From: Actinoplanes cyaneus
Lineage (GTDB): Bacteria; Actinomycetota; Actinomycetes; Mycobacteriales; Micromonosporaceae
Length of the DNA: 64,000 bases
Direction: 5' to 3'
NCBI RefSeq assembly: GCF_016862095.1
Contig: NZ_BOMH01000070.1
Coordinates: forward strand, 32,525 to 96,524
The notes under the pieces are model-generated. The model did not search any database. It was not told the origin of the DNA and saw nothing but the letters and a program-made list of their open reading frames with translations. Both the position numbers and the translations under genes were made by a program. Each line of letters opens with the position of its first letter. Within the stretch, counting starts at the first letter, position 1. Positions 24,453-32,777 of this stretch are shown piece by piece.

Positions 24453-26483
24453 TTGGCGCCCGACAACAGTATGGAACGTACGCGTTTCTTCCGCCGCCCG
24501 GTGGTCTGGATCATTCTGGTGATCATCGGCGTAGTCGCGCTGAGCTCGATCTTCACCAGTGGTACCAGCTACCAGCGGGTAGACACTTCGGTCGCTCTTG
24601 AGCGTCTGAACCAGCCCGGCATCGAGAAGGTCGTCCAGAAGGACAAGGAGCAGACGCTCCAGATCGACCTGAAGGATTCCGAGCAGTTCAACGGCAAGAG
24701 CACGAACAAGATCGAAACCCAATATCCGTACGAGGTCACCAGCGCCATCTGGGACGACGTTCAGCAGGCCAAGTCCGCCGGCCGGATCACCGGGACGATC
24801 AACACCACCGTCTCCGGCGACAACATCCTCCTCAGTCTGCTGATCAACCTGCTGCCGATCGCCATTCTGGTGGTTCTGCTGCTGCTGTTCATGTCGCAGA
24901 TGCAGGGTGGCGGCTCGCGGGTGCTCAACTTCGGCAAGTCCAAAGCGAAGATGATCACCAAGGACACGCCCAAGACGACGTTCGCCGACGTGGCGGGCGC
25001 CGACGAGGCGGTCGAGGAGCTGCAGGAGATCAAGGACTTCCTGCAGAACCCGGCGAAGTACCAGGCGCTCGGTGCCAAGATCCCGAAGGGCGTGCTGCTC
25101 TTCGGCCAGCCGGGTACCGGTAAGACGCTGCTGGCCCGCGCGGTCGCCGGCGAGGCCGGTGTGCCCTTCTACTCGATCTCCGGGTCGGACTTCGTGGAGA
25201 TGTTCGTCGGTGTCGGCGCGAGCCGGGTCCGCGACCTCTTCGAGCAGGCCAAGTCGAACGCTCCGGCGATCGTCTTCGTCGACGAGATCGACGCCGTCGG
25301 CCGGCACCGCGGCGCCGGCATGGGTGGCGGTCACGACGAGCGCGAGCAGACGCTCAACCAGCTGCTCGTCGAGATGGACGGCTTCGACACCAAGGGTGGC
25401 GTGATCCTCATCGCGGCCACCAACCGGCCCGACATCCTCGACCCCGCGCTGCTGCGTCCCGGTCGTTTCGACCGGCAGATCCCAGTGGACAACCCGGACA
25501 TGGAGGGCCGCAAGGCGATCCTCCGGGTGCACGCCAAGGGCAAGCCGTTCACGCCGGATGTCGACCTCGACTCGGTGGCCCGCCGCACGCCCGGTTTCTC
25601 CGGCGCCGACCTGGCCAACGTGATCAACGAGGCCGCGCTGCTCACCGCGCGTAACGAGAAGCGGGCGATCTCGAACTACTTCCTCGAAGAGGCGATCGAC
25701 CGGGTCATCGCCGGCCCCGAGCGCCGCACCCGGGCGATGAGCGACAACGAGAAGAAGATCACGGCGTACCACGAGGGTGGTCACGCTCTGGTCGCCTACG
25801 CGTTGCCGCACTCCGCGCCGGTGCACAAGGTGACGATCCTGCCGCGTGGCCGCTCGCTGGGTCACACGCTGGTCCTGCCGGTCGAGGACAAGTACACGCA
25901 GACCCGTGCCGAGATGATCGACACCCTGGCGTACGCGCTGGGTGGCCGCGCCGCTGAGGAGCTCGTCTTCCACGAGCCCACCACTGGCGCCGGCAACGAC
26001 ATCGAGAAGGCGTCCGGCCTGGCCCGTGCCATGGTCACGCAGTACGGCATGAGTTCCAAGCTGGGTGCCGTGAAGTACGGGACCAGTGGGGACGAGCCGT
26101 TCCTGGGCCGCAACATGGGCCACGAGCGGGACTACTCGGACTCGGTGGCAGCCGACATCGACTCGGAGGTGCGTGCGCTCATCGAGCTCGCGCACGACGA
26201 GGCCTGGGAGATCCTGGTGGAGTACCGGGATGTCCTTGACGAGATGGTCCTCGAGCTGATCGAGAAAGAGACGCTCACCCGCGAGGACATGGACCGGATC
26301 TGCGCCCGGGTGCAGAAGCGTCCGCCGATGTCGCCGTTCAACGGTTTCGGCAAGCGGCTCCCGTCGGAGGCCCCGCCCGTGCTCACCCCCGCCGAGCGGG
26401 AGAAGCTGAAGGCGCAGGCCGAGTCCGATGGCCAGCTCGCCGTCGGACCGAACGCCAACGGCACCGTCGAAGGCAGTAACTGA
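24453..26483 (+). CDS. ftsH: ATP-dependent zinc metalloprotease FtsH
   Basis: FtsH is a membrane-bound AAA+ protease that degrades damaged membrane proteins and some regulators. The 676-residue protein has two N-terminal membrane helices (WIILVIIGVVALSSIF and LLINLLPIAILVVLLLLF), Walker A GQPGTGKT, Walker B VFVDEIDAVG, the second region of homology ending RPGRFDRQ, and the zinc motif HEGGH. A TTG start at 24453 is chosen because AGGAGGG (24437-24443) is 9 nt upstream. The ATG at 24471 is 27 nt from it and so less likely. It precedes folE by 5 bp. Confidence 0.96.
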   Translation: MAPDNSMERTRFFRRPVVWIILVIIGVVALSSIFTSGTSYQRVDTSVALERLNQPGIEKVVQKDKEQTLQIDLKDSEQFNGKSTNKIETQYPYEVTSAIWDDVQQAKSAGRITGTINTTVSGDNILLSLLINLLPIAILVVLLLLFMSQMQGGGSRVLNFGKSKAKMITKDTPKTTFADVAGADEAVEELQEIKDFLQNPAKYQALGAKIPKGVLLFGQPGTGKTLLARAVAGEAGVPFYSISGSDFVEMFVGVGASRVRDLFEQAKSNAPAIVFVDEIDAVGRHRGAGMGGGHDEREQTLNQLLVEMDGFDTKGGVILIAATNRPDILDPALLRPGRFDRQIPVDNPDMEGRKAILRVHAKGKPFTPDVDLDSVARRTPGFSGADLANVINEAALLTARNEKRAISNYFLEEAIDRVIAGPERRTRAMSDNEKKITAYHEGGHALVAYALPHSAPVHKVTILPRGRSLGHTLVLPVEDKYTQTRAEMIDTLAYALGGRAAEELVFHEPTTGAGNDIEKASGLARAMVTQYGMSSKLGAVKYGTSGDEPFLGRNMGHERDYSDSVAADIDSEVRALIELAHDEAWEILVEYRDVLDEMVLELIEKETLTREDMDRICARVQKRPPMSPFNGFGKRLPSEAPPVLTPAEREKLKAQAESDGQLAVGPNANGTVEGSN

Positions 26484-26488
26484 TCAAC

Positions 26489-27127
26489 GTGCAGGACGAA
26501 CTGGACTATCTCGCCGCCCGGCTGGTCGACGGCAAGGTCACCGGAACCCCGGTGGAGCAGGCCGTCGACCTCGGGCGGATCGAGAAGGCGGTCCGGGAGA
26601 TCCTCATCGCGATCGGTGAGGACCCGGACCGGGACGGCTTGGCGCGGACCCCCTCCCGGGTCGCCCGTGCCTACGCGGAACTCTTCGCCGGCCTGCGGGT
26701 CGACCCGGCAAGTGTGCTCACCACCACCTTCGAGGCGGACCACGAGGAGCTCGTGCTGGTCCGCGACATCGAGGTGCAGAGCATGTGCGAACACCATCTG
26801 CTGCCGTTCAAGGGTGTCGCGCACATCGGCTACATCCCGGGCACCGACGGGCGCATCACCGGCCTGTCGAAACTCGCTCGCCTCGTCGAGGTCTACGCCC
26901 GACGCCCCCAGGTGCAGGAACGCCTCACCTCGCAGATAGCGGACCTGCTGATGTCGCGGCTGGGCGCGCGCGGGGTGATCGTGGTCCTCGAGTGCGAGCA
27001 CCTGTGCATGGAGATGCGCGGCATCCGCAAGGTCGGCGCCCGCACGGTGACCTCCGCGGTCCGGGGCGCCTTCCAGACCGACGGCAAGGTCCGAGCCGAG
27101 GCCATGGCGTTGATAAACGCCCGCTGA
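26489..27127 (+). CDS. folE: GTP cyclohydrolase I
   Basis: FolE converts GTP to 7,8-dihydroneopterin triphosphate, the first step of folate synthesis. The 212-residue protein has the zinc and active-site motifs QSMCEHHLLPF and VLECEHLCMEMRG with the conserved cysteines and histidines, and SKLARLVEVYARRPQVQE. The GTG start is 5 bp after ftsH, so the two form an operon. In mycobacteria folP, folB and folK follow directly; here they resume only at 40.8 kb, after an insertion of about 13.7 kb. A hairpin 11 bp past the stop could end the transcript. Confidence 0.96.
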   Translation: MQDELDYLAARLVDGKVTGTPVEQAVDLGRIEKAVREILIAIGEDPDRDGLARTPSRVARAYAELFAGLRVDPASVLTTTFEADHEELVLVRDIEVQSMCEHHLLPFKGVAHIGYIPGTDGRITGLSKLARLVEVYARRPQVQERLTSQIADLLMSRLGARGVIVVLECEHLCMEMRGIRKVGARTVTSAVRGAFQTDGKVRAEAMALINAR

Positions 27128-27138
27128 CCCGACTCCAC

Positions 27139-27175
27139 CATGAGCACCAGCCGATCCTTTCGGCCGGTGCTCATG
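27139..27175. terminator. Hairpin after folE, family member C, possible terminator
   Basis: CATGAGCACCAGCCG (27139-27153) pairs with CGGCCGGTGCTCATG (27161-27175) with one mismatch, closing a 7-nt loop. It starts 11 bp after the folE stop. The arms are the same words as in the other family hairpins but in the opposite order, with the CATGAGCACC arm first. Confidence 0.65.
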
Positions 27176-27392
27176 TTCGTTTCCGCCTGAGTTCCCGCCG
27201 GTCCTGGCTGCTGCTCACGATTCGTTCTGTCTGAGTTACCACCCGTCCCGGCTGCTGCTCAGGGTCTGCTCCGGCCTGAGTTCCGGCCCCGGCTGGTGCT
27301 CAGGGTCGTGTCTCAGCTCGGCGGCAGCCATGAGCGTCAGCCGGCTCCGCGAGCTCCGCGTCGGCCCGGCGTGCTGCGCGGGTCGCTGTCTT

Positions 27393-27445
27393 GGCTGGTG
27401 CTCATGGCTGTTATCCGGGACGGATAACAGCCATGAGCACCAGCC
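27393..27445. repeat. Long perfect hairpin, family member B
   Basis: The arms 27393-27417 and 27421-27445 are perfect reverse complements (25 bp) with the 3-nt loop gga. Compared with 1723-1773, two adjacent base pairs differ and both arms changed together (TC/GA there, CT/AG here), so pairing is kept. Confidence 0.92.
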
Positions 27446-27497
27446 GGAAGCTGGCGGCGCGTCGCGGCCCGTCTCGGTGCGGGCGTCGCGGAGCTTG

Positions 27498-27547
27498 GCT
27501 GGCTCTCAGGGGTCTTACCGAGCATTGAAGCACCCCTGAGCACCAGC
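27498..27547. repeat. Imperfect hairpin, family member D
   Basis: GCTGGCTCTCAGGGGT (27498-27513) pairs at 14 of 16 positions with ACCCCTGAGCACCAGC (27532-27547), around an 18-nt loop. Its arms resemble those of the hairpin at 11499-11550. Confidence 0.75.
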
Positions 27548-27612
27548 TACGTGCCAGTGGCGACTCGGTGGTGAGCGGCGACGGGGTCGGGTCTTGGGGT
27601 GAGTGGAACCAG

Positions 27613-27735
27613 CCACGGAGATCGCCCCGGAGGGTTTCGCGTCCTGGGCCGGCCACGGCCCTGCGAAGCCCGCAGGGGTCCCCGCGGGAGCGACGGTCCG
27701 GACCACCGCGGAGATCGGACATGAAGATCTTGATC
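27613..27735. repeat. Interspersed repeat of about 120 bp, copy 2
   Basis: This segment aligns with 1955-2075 over its length with a few substitutions and short indels. In both places it follows a perfect GCTGGTGCTCATGG hairpin by about 170-180 bp, so hairpin and repeat may form one composite element. Confidence 0.8.
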
Positions 27736-27768
27736 TTCAAGGTTTCGGACCCCGCCGTCGTCGAGGGC

Positions 27769-28029
27769 TCAGATCATGCCGCGGAACTGGTTCGCCGAGT
27801 CCATGGCGGCACGGGTCAGCTGAGTCGCCTCGTCGAGGCGGGTGCGAGCCTGCTCCAGGTGCGCGATCGCGGCCGCCGTCGACGGGTGGAACGAGCCGAT
27901 CGAGGTGAGGCGGAGGAGGGCCAGCGACTGGTCGAGCTGATCGGCGACCATCTGGATGCCGGCGATAGCGCGGTCCGCCCCGGCCACCGAAGCGGCGATG
28001 TTGACCTTGACTTCTTCAATGCTGGCCAA
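27769..28029 (-). CDS. Small helical ESX/WXG100-like protein
   Basis: This 86-residue protein should form a two-helix hairpin: an N-terminal helix (IEEVKVNIAASVAGADRAIA), a short turn containing IGSFHPST, and a C-terminal helix (AIAHLEQARTRLDEATQL). Size and shape match WXG100/ESX substrates, but there is no W-x-G motif. I chose the TTG at 28029 because GAGAGG lies 9 nt upstream; the longer frame would run back through the neighbouring gene. It is the last gene of a module with an FtsK/SpoIIIE ATPase, the usual company of ESX-like proteins. Export is an inference. Confidence 0.7.
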   Translation of the reverse strand: MASIEEVKVNIAASVAGADRAIAGIQMVADQLDQSLALLRLTSIGSFHPSTAAAIAHLEQARTRLDEATQLTRAAMDSANQFRGMI

Positions 28030-28049
28030 TGCCCTGGTCCTCTCGTGAC

Positions 28050-28766
28050 TCAGCTGAGCAGCTGTTGCAGACCGACACCCATGCAGGTGAGCAGCACCGG
28101 GATCAGGCAGGTGACGATGCCGAGCACGGGCGTGCGGTCGGCCGCCGGCCCGCCCTGCTCGCCGTCGCCGCCCCAGACGAAGCCGATGGTGGCCCAGCCC
28201 AGCCCGAACGCCAGCAGCGGCATGCTGAGGCCACACAGCAGCATGTACGTCGGCAGTGAGCCGCTCGGCGCCACCAGGTAGAGGATGATCTGGACGAGCA
28301 GGACCGCCGCCGCGAACGGGCCGTAGACCAGCAGATTCCGTGCCCAGGGGCGCCCGGAGCCGGCCGGGAGCGGGCCGATGAACGCGTGATCCGCGGCGTC
28401 GGCCGTGACCCTGGCCTGCTGGAGCGCCGACAGCACGGCCGGCGGGCCACCTGTCACCGCGGCCAGAGCGGTCGCCCGTTCACCCTCCAGAGGAACAAGA
28501 TCGCTTTCCGGTACGCCGAAGTCGCGCACCAGACGCGCACGCTGCGGCGCCAGCCTCGCGCGGACCGCCGCCAGCTCCTGCCGGGCGGCGGTGACCGTGG
28601 CGGCCTGCTCGCCGGCGACAGTGCTGGCCGCCCGGCGCACCGCGTCGAGCTCCTGGGCCGCCGCCAGATAGGCCTCCCACGGACCGTCAGCCGGCCGGCC
28701 GCCCTGGGCCGGCACGAGACCGATCTGCTCAGCCTGTTCCTGGCCTGTCATGTCCTGGCCCGTCAT
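28050..28766 (-). CDS. Membrane protein with N-terminal coiled coil, unknown function
   Basis: The 238-residue protein has a cytosolic, Ala/Arg-rich helical N-terminus (about residues 20-110, with WEAYLAAAQELDAVRRAAST) and then three or four hydrophobic segments (LLVYGPFAAAVLLVQIILYLV, MLLCGLSMPLLAFGLGWATIGFV split by short polar turns, and VLGIVTCLIPVLLTCMGVG). The ATG at 28766 overlaps the FtsK-like gene stop by ATGA, so the two are translationally coupled. The small ESX-like gene starts 20 bp downstream. It is probably the membrane partner of the ATPase. I recognise no named family. Confidence 0.75.
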   Translation of the reverse strand: MTGQDMTGQEQAEQIGLVPAQGGRPADGPWEAYLAAAQELDAVRRAASTVAGEQAATVTAARQELAAVRARLAPQRARLVRDFGVPESDLVPLEGERATALAAVTGGPPAVLSALQQARVTADAADHAFIGPLPAGSGRPWARNLLVYGPFAAAVLLVQIILYLVAPSGSLPTYMLLCGLSMPLLAFGLGWATIGFVWGGDGEQGGPAADRTPVLGIVTCLIPVLLTCMGVGLQQLLS

Positions 28767-31351
28767 GGATTGTCGCCCTCCGGCTGCACGAACGGGACCA
28801 CGGTGACCGTGCGGTCGGTGTGCCGGTCGTGGAGCAGGGCCCGGTTCGGCCTCGGCTGCCAATCCACGGCCCGGCCCAGCATCAACGTCACGTCCGACTG
28901 CGGGATGTTCAGGAAGAGCAGGCCGGCGACGTCCTCCCGGCCCAGGCTGCCGCCGGTCTCCTCGCTGAACCGGCGCACGCCGCGCCACCAGGAGAGCAGG
29001 TGCGCGCCGCGGCTCGGCCCCTCGCGCAGCAGCTGCCGCAGACCGGTCAGCGCGCCGGGCGGGGCCGCGTCCATTCCGAACACCACCCGGTAGCCAGGCT
29101 GGCCGGAGGCGAGCTCGGCGGAAAGCCCTGCCGCGTCGACGACCACCACCTCCTGCCGGTGCGCGATCTCCTCGGCCAGCTCCGCGGCGAGCACGTCACC
29201 CTCGGCGGCCAGGGAGGCGATCACGAACCGGGTCGTCCGCGGGGCGTGACAGGCCGCCACACTGCGGGCCACCGCGTCCAGCACCTCGGCGCCGGCCGGC
29301 TGCGAGCCCAGGATCGCCAGGTGCCGGCCGGGCGACGAGTCCAGCGGGAAAGCGGCGGTCGTCAGATTCACGTCGATCATGCGCCCGAGCAGCGCGGTCG
29401 GACGACTCGCCCGGCCCGCCAGCGCGGCCCGATAGGTGGGGTCGTCCGCCAGGTGCTGCTGCGCGTACCCGGCGAAGACGCGCGGCGGGAGCGACTCCGG
29501 ATCGCGGGCTCCCCACAGTTTGTGCCGCAGGTCGCTCAGCAACTCCCGATCGGCGTGCGGATCCGGGAAACGAACCACCCGTTCGTGACCCCGGGTCGCC
29601 CCGCGCGGCCCGCCCAGCCCGCCGGCAGTGTTCACCACGGCGCTGCCCAGGGGAAGCCCGGCCGCCGAGTCGTTCGTCGGCTCCAGCACGTCACCGCCGC
29701 CCGGCAGCGCGATGCGCACCGGGAACTGGCCGAAGATCGAGTCGCGCTTGGCATAGAGCGCCTCGACGCCGAGCACCGTCTGACTTGCCAGGACCAGATG
29801 AATCCCGTACGACCGGCCCTTGCGCGCCAAGGACTCGAGAAGCCCCACCGCCTCGGACGCGGTCGGATCGTTGCCGGCCAGCAGCACCTGGAACTCGTCG
29901 ATGACACACAGGACCCGCGGCAGCGGACGGCCCCGGCCCTCCTCCGCGGCGACCGCCCGAAGATCGGCGAAACGCGAGACACCGGCTCTCTTGTACGCCA
30001 TCGAGCGCCGGCCCATCTCGGCGTCCAGCTCGCGGAGGACGGCCAATCCATACTCCCGGTCGGACTCGACACCGACCGCCCGGGCGTGTGGCAGCCAGGT
30101 CCGGTCCCGCTGAGTCGGGACGAACTCGGCGAACGACACACCCTCCTTGAAATCGAGCAGGTAGAGCGCCAGCTCGTCGGGGGAGTAACGGGCACCGAGC
30201 CCGTAGAGCACGTTGATCAGGAACGCCGTCTTGCCGCCGCCGGAGCGGCCACCGACCATCCAGTGCGGGGTCAGATCGTTGAACCTGAGCACCAACGGCA
30301 CGTCACCGTGATGGCCGACCACCGTCTCCACCCCGGCAGACGCATCCGCCGACCACAGCTCCTCCGTCGGCTCCGGGAGCAGATCGGAGAGCGTCACCCG
30401 GGAAGCGGCCGCCGTGTGCGCTGCCAACTCCTGACAGACCGCGTCGACCAGATGCGGCGGCGGCTCCTCGTCGAGGAAGACGGGCGCGTTGAGCCACGGC
30501 GTCTCCGGCGTCGACCCGAACGAGCCACCGGGCGGATCCCCGACGATCGCGAACGGATTACGCACCGAGACGGCGGTGGTGCGCGGCAGCGGCGCCTGAG
30601 TGGTCTCGGCGGTCAACGGAGGCGGCGGCCAGCCGGCCACGATGAGGTGCAACCCCGAATCCGGCCCCTGCTGGGCGAGCGCCGCGATCCGCCGCAGCTC
30701 CTCGCCCTCGGTCATCTCCGGCAGGCTGGCGATGACCACCAGCAGCATCCGGTCCCGCCGGACCCGCCGGCTGCCACCGGTGCGTGCCGGGCGCAGCCAC
30801 TTCTCCGCCTCGGCCAGCACATCACGCAAACCCTGCCGGTCAGTGGCCGGCGGTGACATCAACCCGGCGTCGGCCAGCTCCTCGAACGGCTCGAACACCG
30901 CGCCGCCGCCCACCCCGTCGACCGTGCGGACCAGCAGCGAGCCGGCCGGAGCTGCCGCCAGCATGCGCAACAGCAGCGACCTGAGCAAACCGAACACCCG
31001 AGGATCGGTGGCGCTGGCATCAACCGTGAGATGACCGGCCCCGAGCAGCGGCACGATCGCCGGGAAGCGCACGTCATCCAGCGGCTGAGCCACCCCCAGC
31101 CGCACGAACTGCGGTGTCTGCCCACCGCCGAGCGGCGCCTTCGGCGTCAACGCGTCCAACGGCGCACCGAGCCACCCCGGAGCGAGCTGAGCGGCTGCCG
31201 CCTGCAACCGCTTGGCAAGCCGATGCTGTTCCCGGGGATCGCTGGCACCCGGCGCATATGCCTCCAGAGCGGCGGAGGCCGCATCCGCTGTCGCCACCGC
31301 CTGCCGGTGCAAAGCAGCGGCCTGCCGGACCCGCAGAGCCGAACCCGCCAC
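28763..31351 (-). CDS. FtsK/SpoIIIE-domain ATPase (EccC/conjugative-motor relative)
   Basis: The 862-residue protein has a helical N-terminus without membrane helices. An active FtsK-like domain follows, with Walker A VGGRSGGGKTAFL (about residue 370), LLDFKEGVSF and Walker B RVLCVIDEFQVLL (about residue 486), then SYGIHLVLASQ. A second, degenerate ATPase domain has LAILGSQPAGAEVL where a P-loop would be. This resembles EccC-type proteins more than VirD4. The GTG at 31351 is chosen because AGGAGG lies 8 nt upstream; a GTG at 31360 would overlap that site. It could power export of the downstream ESX-like protein or serve as a coupling ATPase for the adjacent type IV-like operon; the sequence does not decide. 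Confidence 0.88.
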   Translation of the reverse strand: MAGSALRVRQAAALHRQAVATADAASAALEAYAPGASDPREQHRLAKRLQAAAAQLAPGWLGAPLDALTPKAPLGGGQTPQFVRLGVAQPLDDVRFPAIVPLLGAGHLTVDASATDPRVFGLLRSLLLRMLAAAPAGSLLVRTVDGVGGGAVFEPFEELADAGLMSPPATDRQGLRDVLAEAEKWLRPARTGGSRRVRRDRMLLVVIASLPEMTEGEELRRIAALAQQGPDSGLHLIVAGWPPPPLTAETTQAPLPRTTAVSVRNPFAIVGDPPGGSFGSTPETPWLNAPVFLDEEPPPHLVDAVCQELAAHTAAASRVTLSDLLPEPTEELWSADASAGVETVVGHHGDVPLVLRFNDLTPHWMVGGRSGGGKTAFLINVLYGLGARYSPDELALYLLDFKEGVSFAEFVPTQRDRTWLPHARAVGVESDREYGLAVLRELDAEMGRRSMAYKRAGVSRFADLRAVAAEEGRGRPLPRVLCVIDEFQVLLAGNDPTASEAVGLLESLARKGRSYGIHLVLASQTVLGVEALYAKRDSIFGQFPVRIALPGGGDVLEPTNDSAAGLPLGSAVVNTAGGLGGPRGATRGHERVVRFPDPHADRELLSDLRHKLWGARDPESLPPRVFAGYAQQHLADDPTYRAALAGRASRPTALLGRMIDVNLTTAAFPLDSSPGRHLAILGSQPAGAEVLDAVARSVAACHAPRTTRFVIASLAAEGDVLAAELAEEIAHRQEVVVVDAAGLSAELASGQPGYRVVFGMDAAPPGALTGLRQLLREGPSRGAHLLSWWRGVRRFSEETGGSLGREDVAGLLFLNIPQSDVTLMLGRAVDWQPRPNRALLHDRHTDRTVTVVPFVQPEGDNP

Positions 31352-31562
31352 TGCTGTCACCTCCTGTCGCGCGCATAAAACCTATCCCAGACCAGCGAGG
31401 GTCCACGCAATGCGGTCCCGGTGCCGTTTGGTCCCATCCGGGGCGATGGATCCTGGGATGTCCGTCGGGAGTGTCCTATCAGGAGCCTCCGATCATGGGT
31501 ACGGGCGGAGGGTTGACACGGTTCGGCCCGCGCCCAGCCGTGATGGGCGAGCCATGACGAAT

Positions 31563-31568
31563 TAGTGT
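31563..31568 (+). promoter_or_regulatory. Candidate -10 element of the bitopic protein gene
   Basis: TAGTGT lies 7 nt before the ATG at 31576 with no ribosome binding site. The 224 bp gap to the divergent FtsK-like gene should hold both promoters. Confidence 0.3.
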
Positions 31569-31575
31569 CGTATGT

Positions 31576-32172
31576 ATGCAGCCGCGCGACTCGGAACCCG
31601 GACCTGAACTAGGACCCGTAGCGTCGGAAGATCCTGCGGCCCGAACCCAGATCGGTTCGGTCGGCACGCCACCCGCGCCTCGCGCGGGTGGGGGAGCACC
31701 ACGTCGGCGCGGCAGTCGGATCCAAAGCCGCCGTGCACGTTTGCTTCTCGCCTTGAGCGCTGGACTCGCGGCGCTACTGTGTTTGGGTGCTGTTGGCACG
31801 ATCGTTGCCTTATATGACAAGGCCACCGAGATTCCTAGGTCGGATCCCAATGTTGTTATGGCCAACTTCCTGGGTGCTTATTTAGTTAATCAGAGCGATC
31901 AAGACGCTGCGCTGTATACATGCAAGGAAAGCAGCGGTCTTGGTAAGTTAAGTTCTTTTCGGGATGAAATCAAGCGAACAGAGAAAGCGAATTCGGTCGA
32001 CATTGTAGTCTCATGGAGAAATCTTGCTGTTCAAATCGATGGAAGTCATGCATCGGCGGTCGTCGAGATCGTGCGATCGGTAGCCAGTGGAGTAGCGGAA
32101 TCGTTTGATCCATGGAACTTCCAACTGTTAGACGATGGCGGTTGGCGGGTGTGCTCAGCCAGCCCGGCCTGA
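31576..32172 (+). CDS. Bitopic membrane protein with extracytoplasmic NTF2-like tail, unknown function
   Basis: The 198-residue protein has a Pro/Arg-rich cytosolic start, one membrane helix (ARLLLALSAGLAALLCLGAV) and an external domain of about 110 residues. That domain ends GGWRVCSASPA, like the final strand of NTF2-like domains in Rv0361-type and VirB8/TcpC-like proteins. Two cysteines (in LYTCKES and WRVCS) could pair. GC and codon use drop sharply after about residue 85 (codons such as TTA, AGT, GTT), unlike the flanking genes. It is the only plus-strand gene in the block and its stop is 2 bp from the stop of the converging operon. Confidence 0.7.
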   Translation: MQPRDSEPGPELGPVASEDPAARTQIGSVGTPPAPRAGGGAPRRRGSRIQSRRARLLLALSAGLAALLCLGAVGTIVALYDKATEIPRSDPNVVMANFLGAYLVNQSDQDAALYTCKESSGLGKLSSFRDEIKRTEKANSVDIVVSWRNLAVQIDGSHASAVVEIVRSVASGVAESFDPWNFQLLDDGGWRVCSASPA

Positions 32173-32174
32173 CC

Positions 32175-32777
32175 TCACTCGATCCAGAGGAAGTCTGCCG
32201 AGATTTCCAAGGTTGAAGGTATTCTCCCGCTCCAGGACCAGCGGTACCATTCAACTTCTACGGCGATCCGAGCGCAGATTCCACCGTTTTCGCTGGTGTA
32301 AAGCTCGGTCGTTGCGCGTAGGTCCCGCTGCTCGCCGCCGTCGTTAAGCAGCCTAACTATGCGTTGGCCGACTAGCGACCGGGCTTGTGTAGCTAGCTGA
32401 GGAAGCCGCCGAGGTGGCTGATCAAGAGAGACCAATTGAGGTCGAGCCGGCGTCACCGCGTCCAAAGTTGCGGCGATGCCCAAGTCTTCTACCCATACCC
32501 GGTCAATAGGAATAAGCGCAGCAAACACCTCAGTTTGTTCTGACTCTGCCCGGTACCACTCCGACTCGGGCATTACTGGTATGTACGTTCGGCTGCCCTG
32601 GATGACCTTCTCGTCGGCGCGCAGATCACCGCGCCAACCATATCCCGGAAGGCCTATAAGTACTCTTCGGCCGCGCAGGCCGGCGATCATGGTTGCTGGG
32701 ACTGGTGAAATCGGATCGGGTGACCTGAGTTCCCAGTAATTGCTCTCAACGAACGGGTCCGGAAACGAATCGCTCAT
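32175..32777 (-). CDS. Unknown protein, last gene of the type IV-like operon
   Basis: I do not recognise this 200-residue protein. It is soluble by inspection, rich in Trp and Arg, with several short beta-prone stretches (RRVLIGLPGYGWRG, VEVEWYRWSWSGRI) and no signal peptide. The ATG at 32777 overlaps the stop of the wall-hydrolase gene by ATGA, which argues it is real and translated with that gene. A longer frame in the same register runs back through the hydrolase gene and is a shadow there. GC is lower than the chromosomal average. It may be an accessory or cargo protein of the system. Confidence 0.72.
   Translation of the reverse strand: MSDSFPDPFVESNYWELRSPDPISPVPATMIAGLRGRRVLIGLPGYGWRGDLRADEKVIQGSRTYIPVMPESEWYRAESEQTEVFAALIPIDRVWVEDLGIAATLDAVTPARPQLVSLDQPPRRLPQLATQARSLVGQRIVRLLNDGGEQRDLRATTELYTSENGGICARIAVEVEWYRWSWSGRIPSTLEISADFLWIE

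Larger units (their letters stand above)
27128..27768. other. Repeat-dense spacer at the left edge of the folate-operon insertion
   Basis: This 641 bp region contains three hairpins of the GCTGGTGCTCA family, further short half-copies (for example near 27206, 27251, 27290 and 27329), and the second copy of the interspersed repeat of about 120 bp. Open frames across it are Arg/Pro-rich and unsupported. I see no gene. Confidence 0.8.

Noticed and set aside
27128..27768. Possible CRISPR array in the repeat-dense spacer
   Set aside because: The repeated words are palindromic hairpin arms at irregular spacing with no unique spacers of constant length, and no cas genes are nearby.
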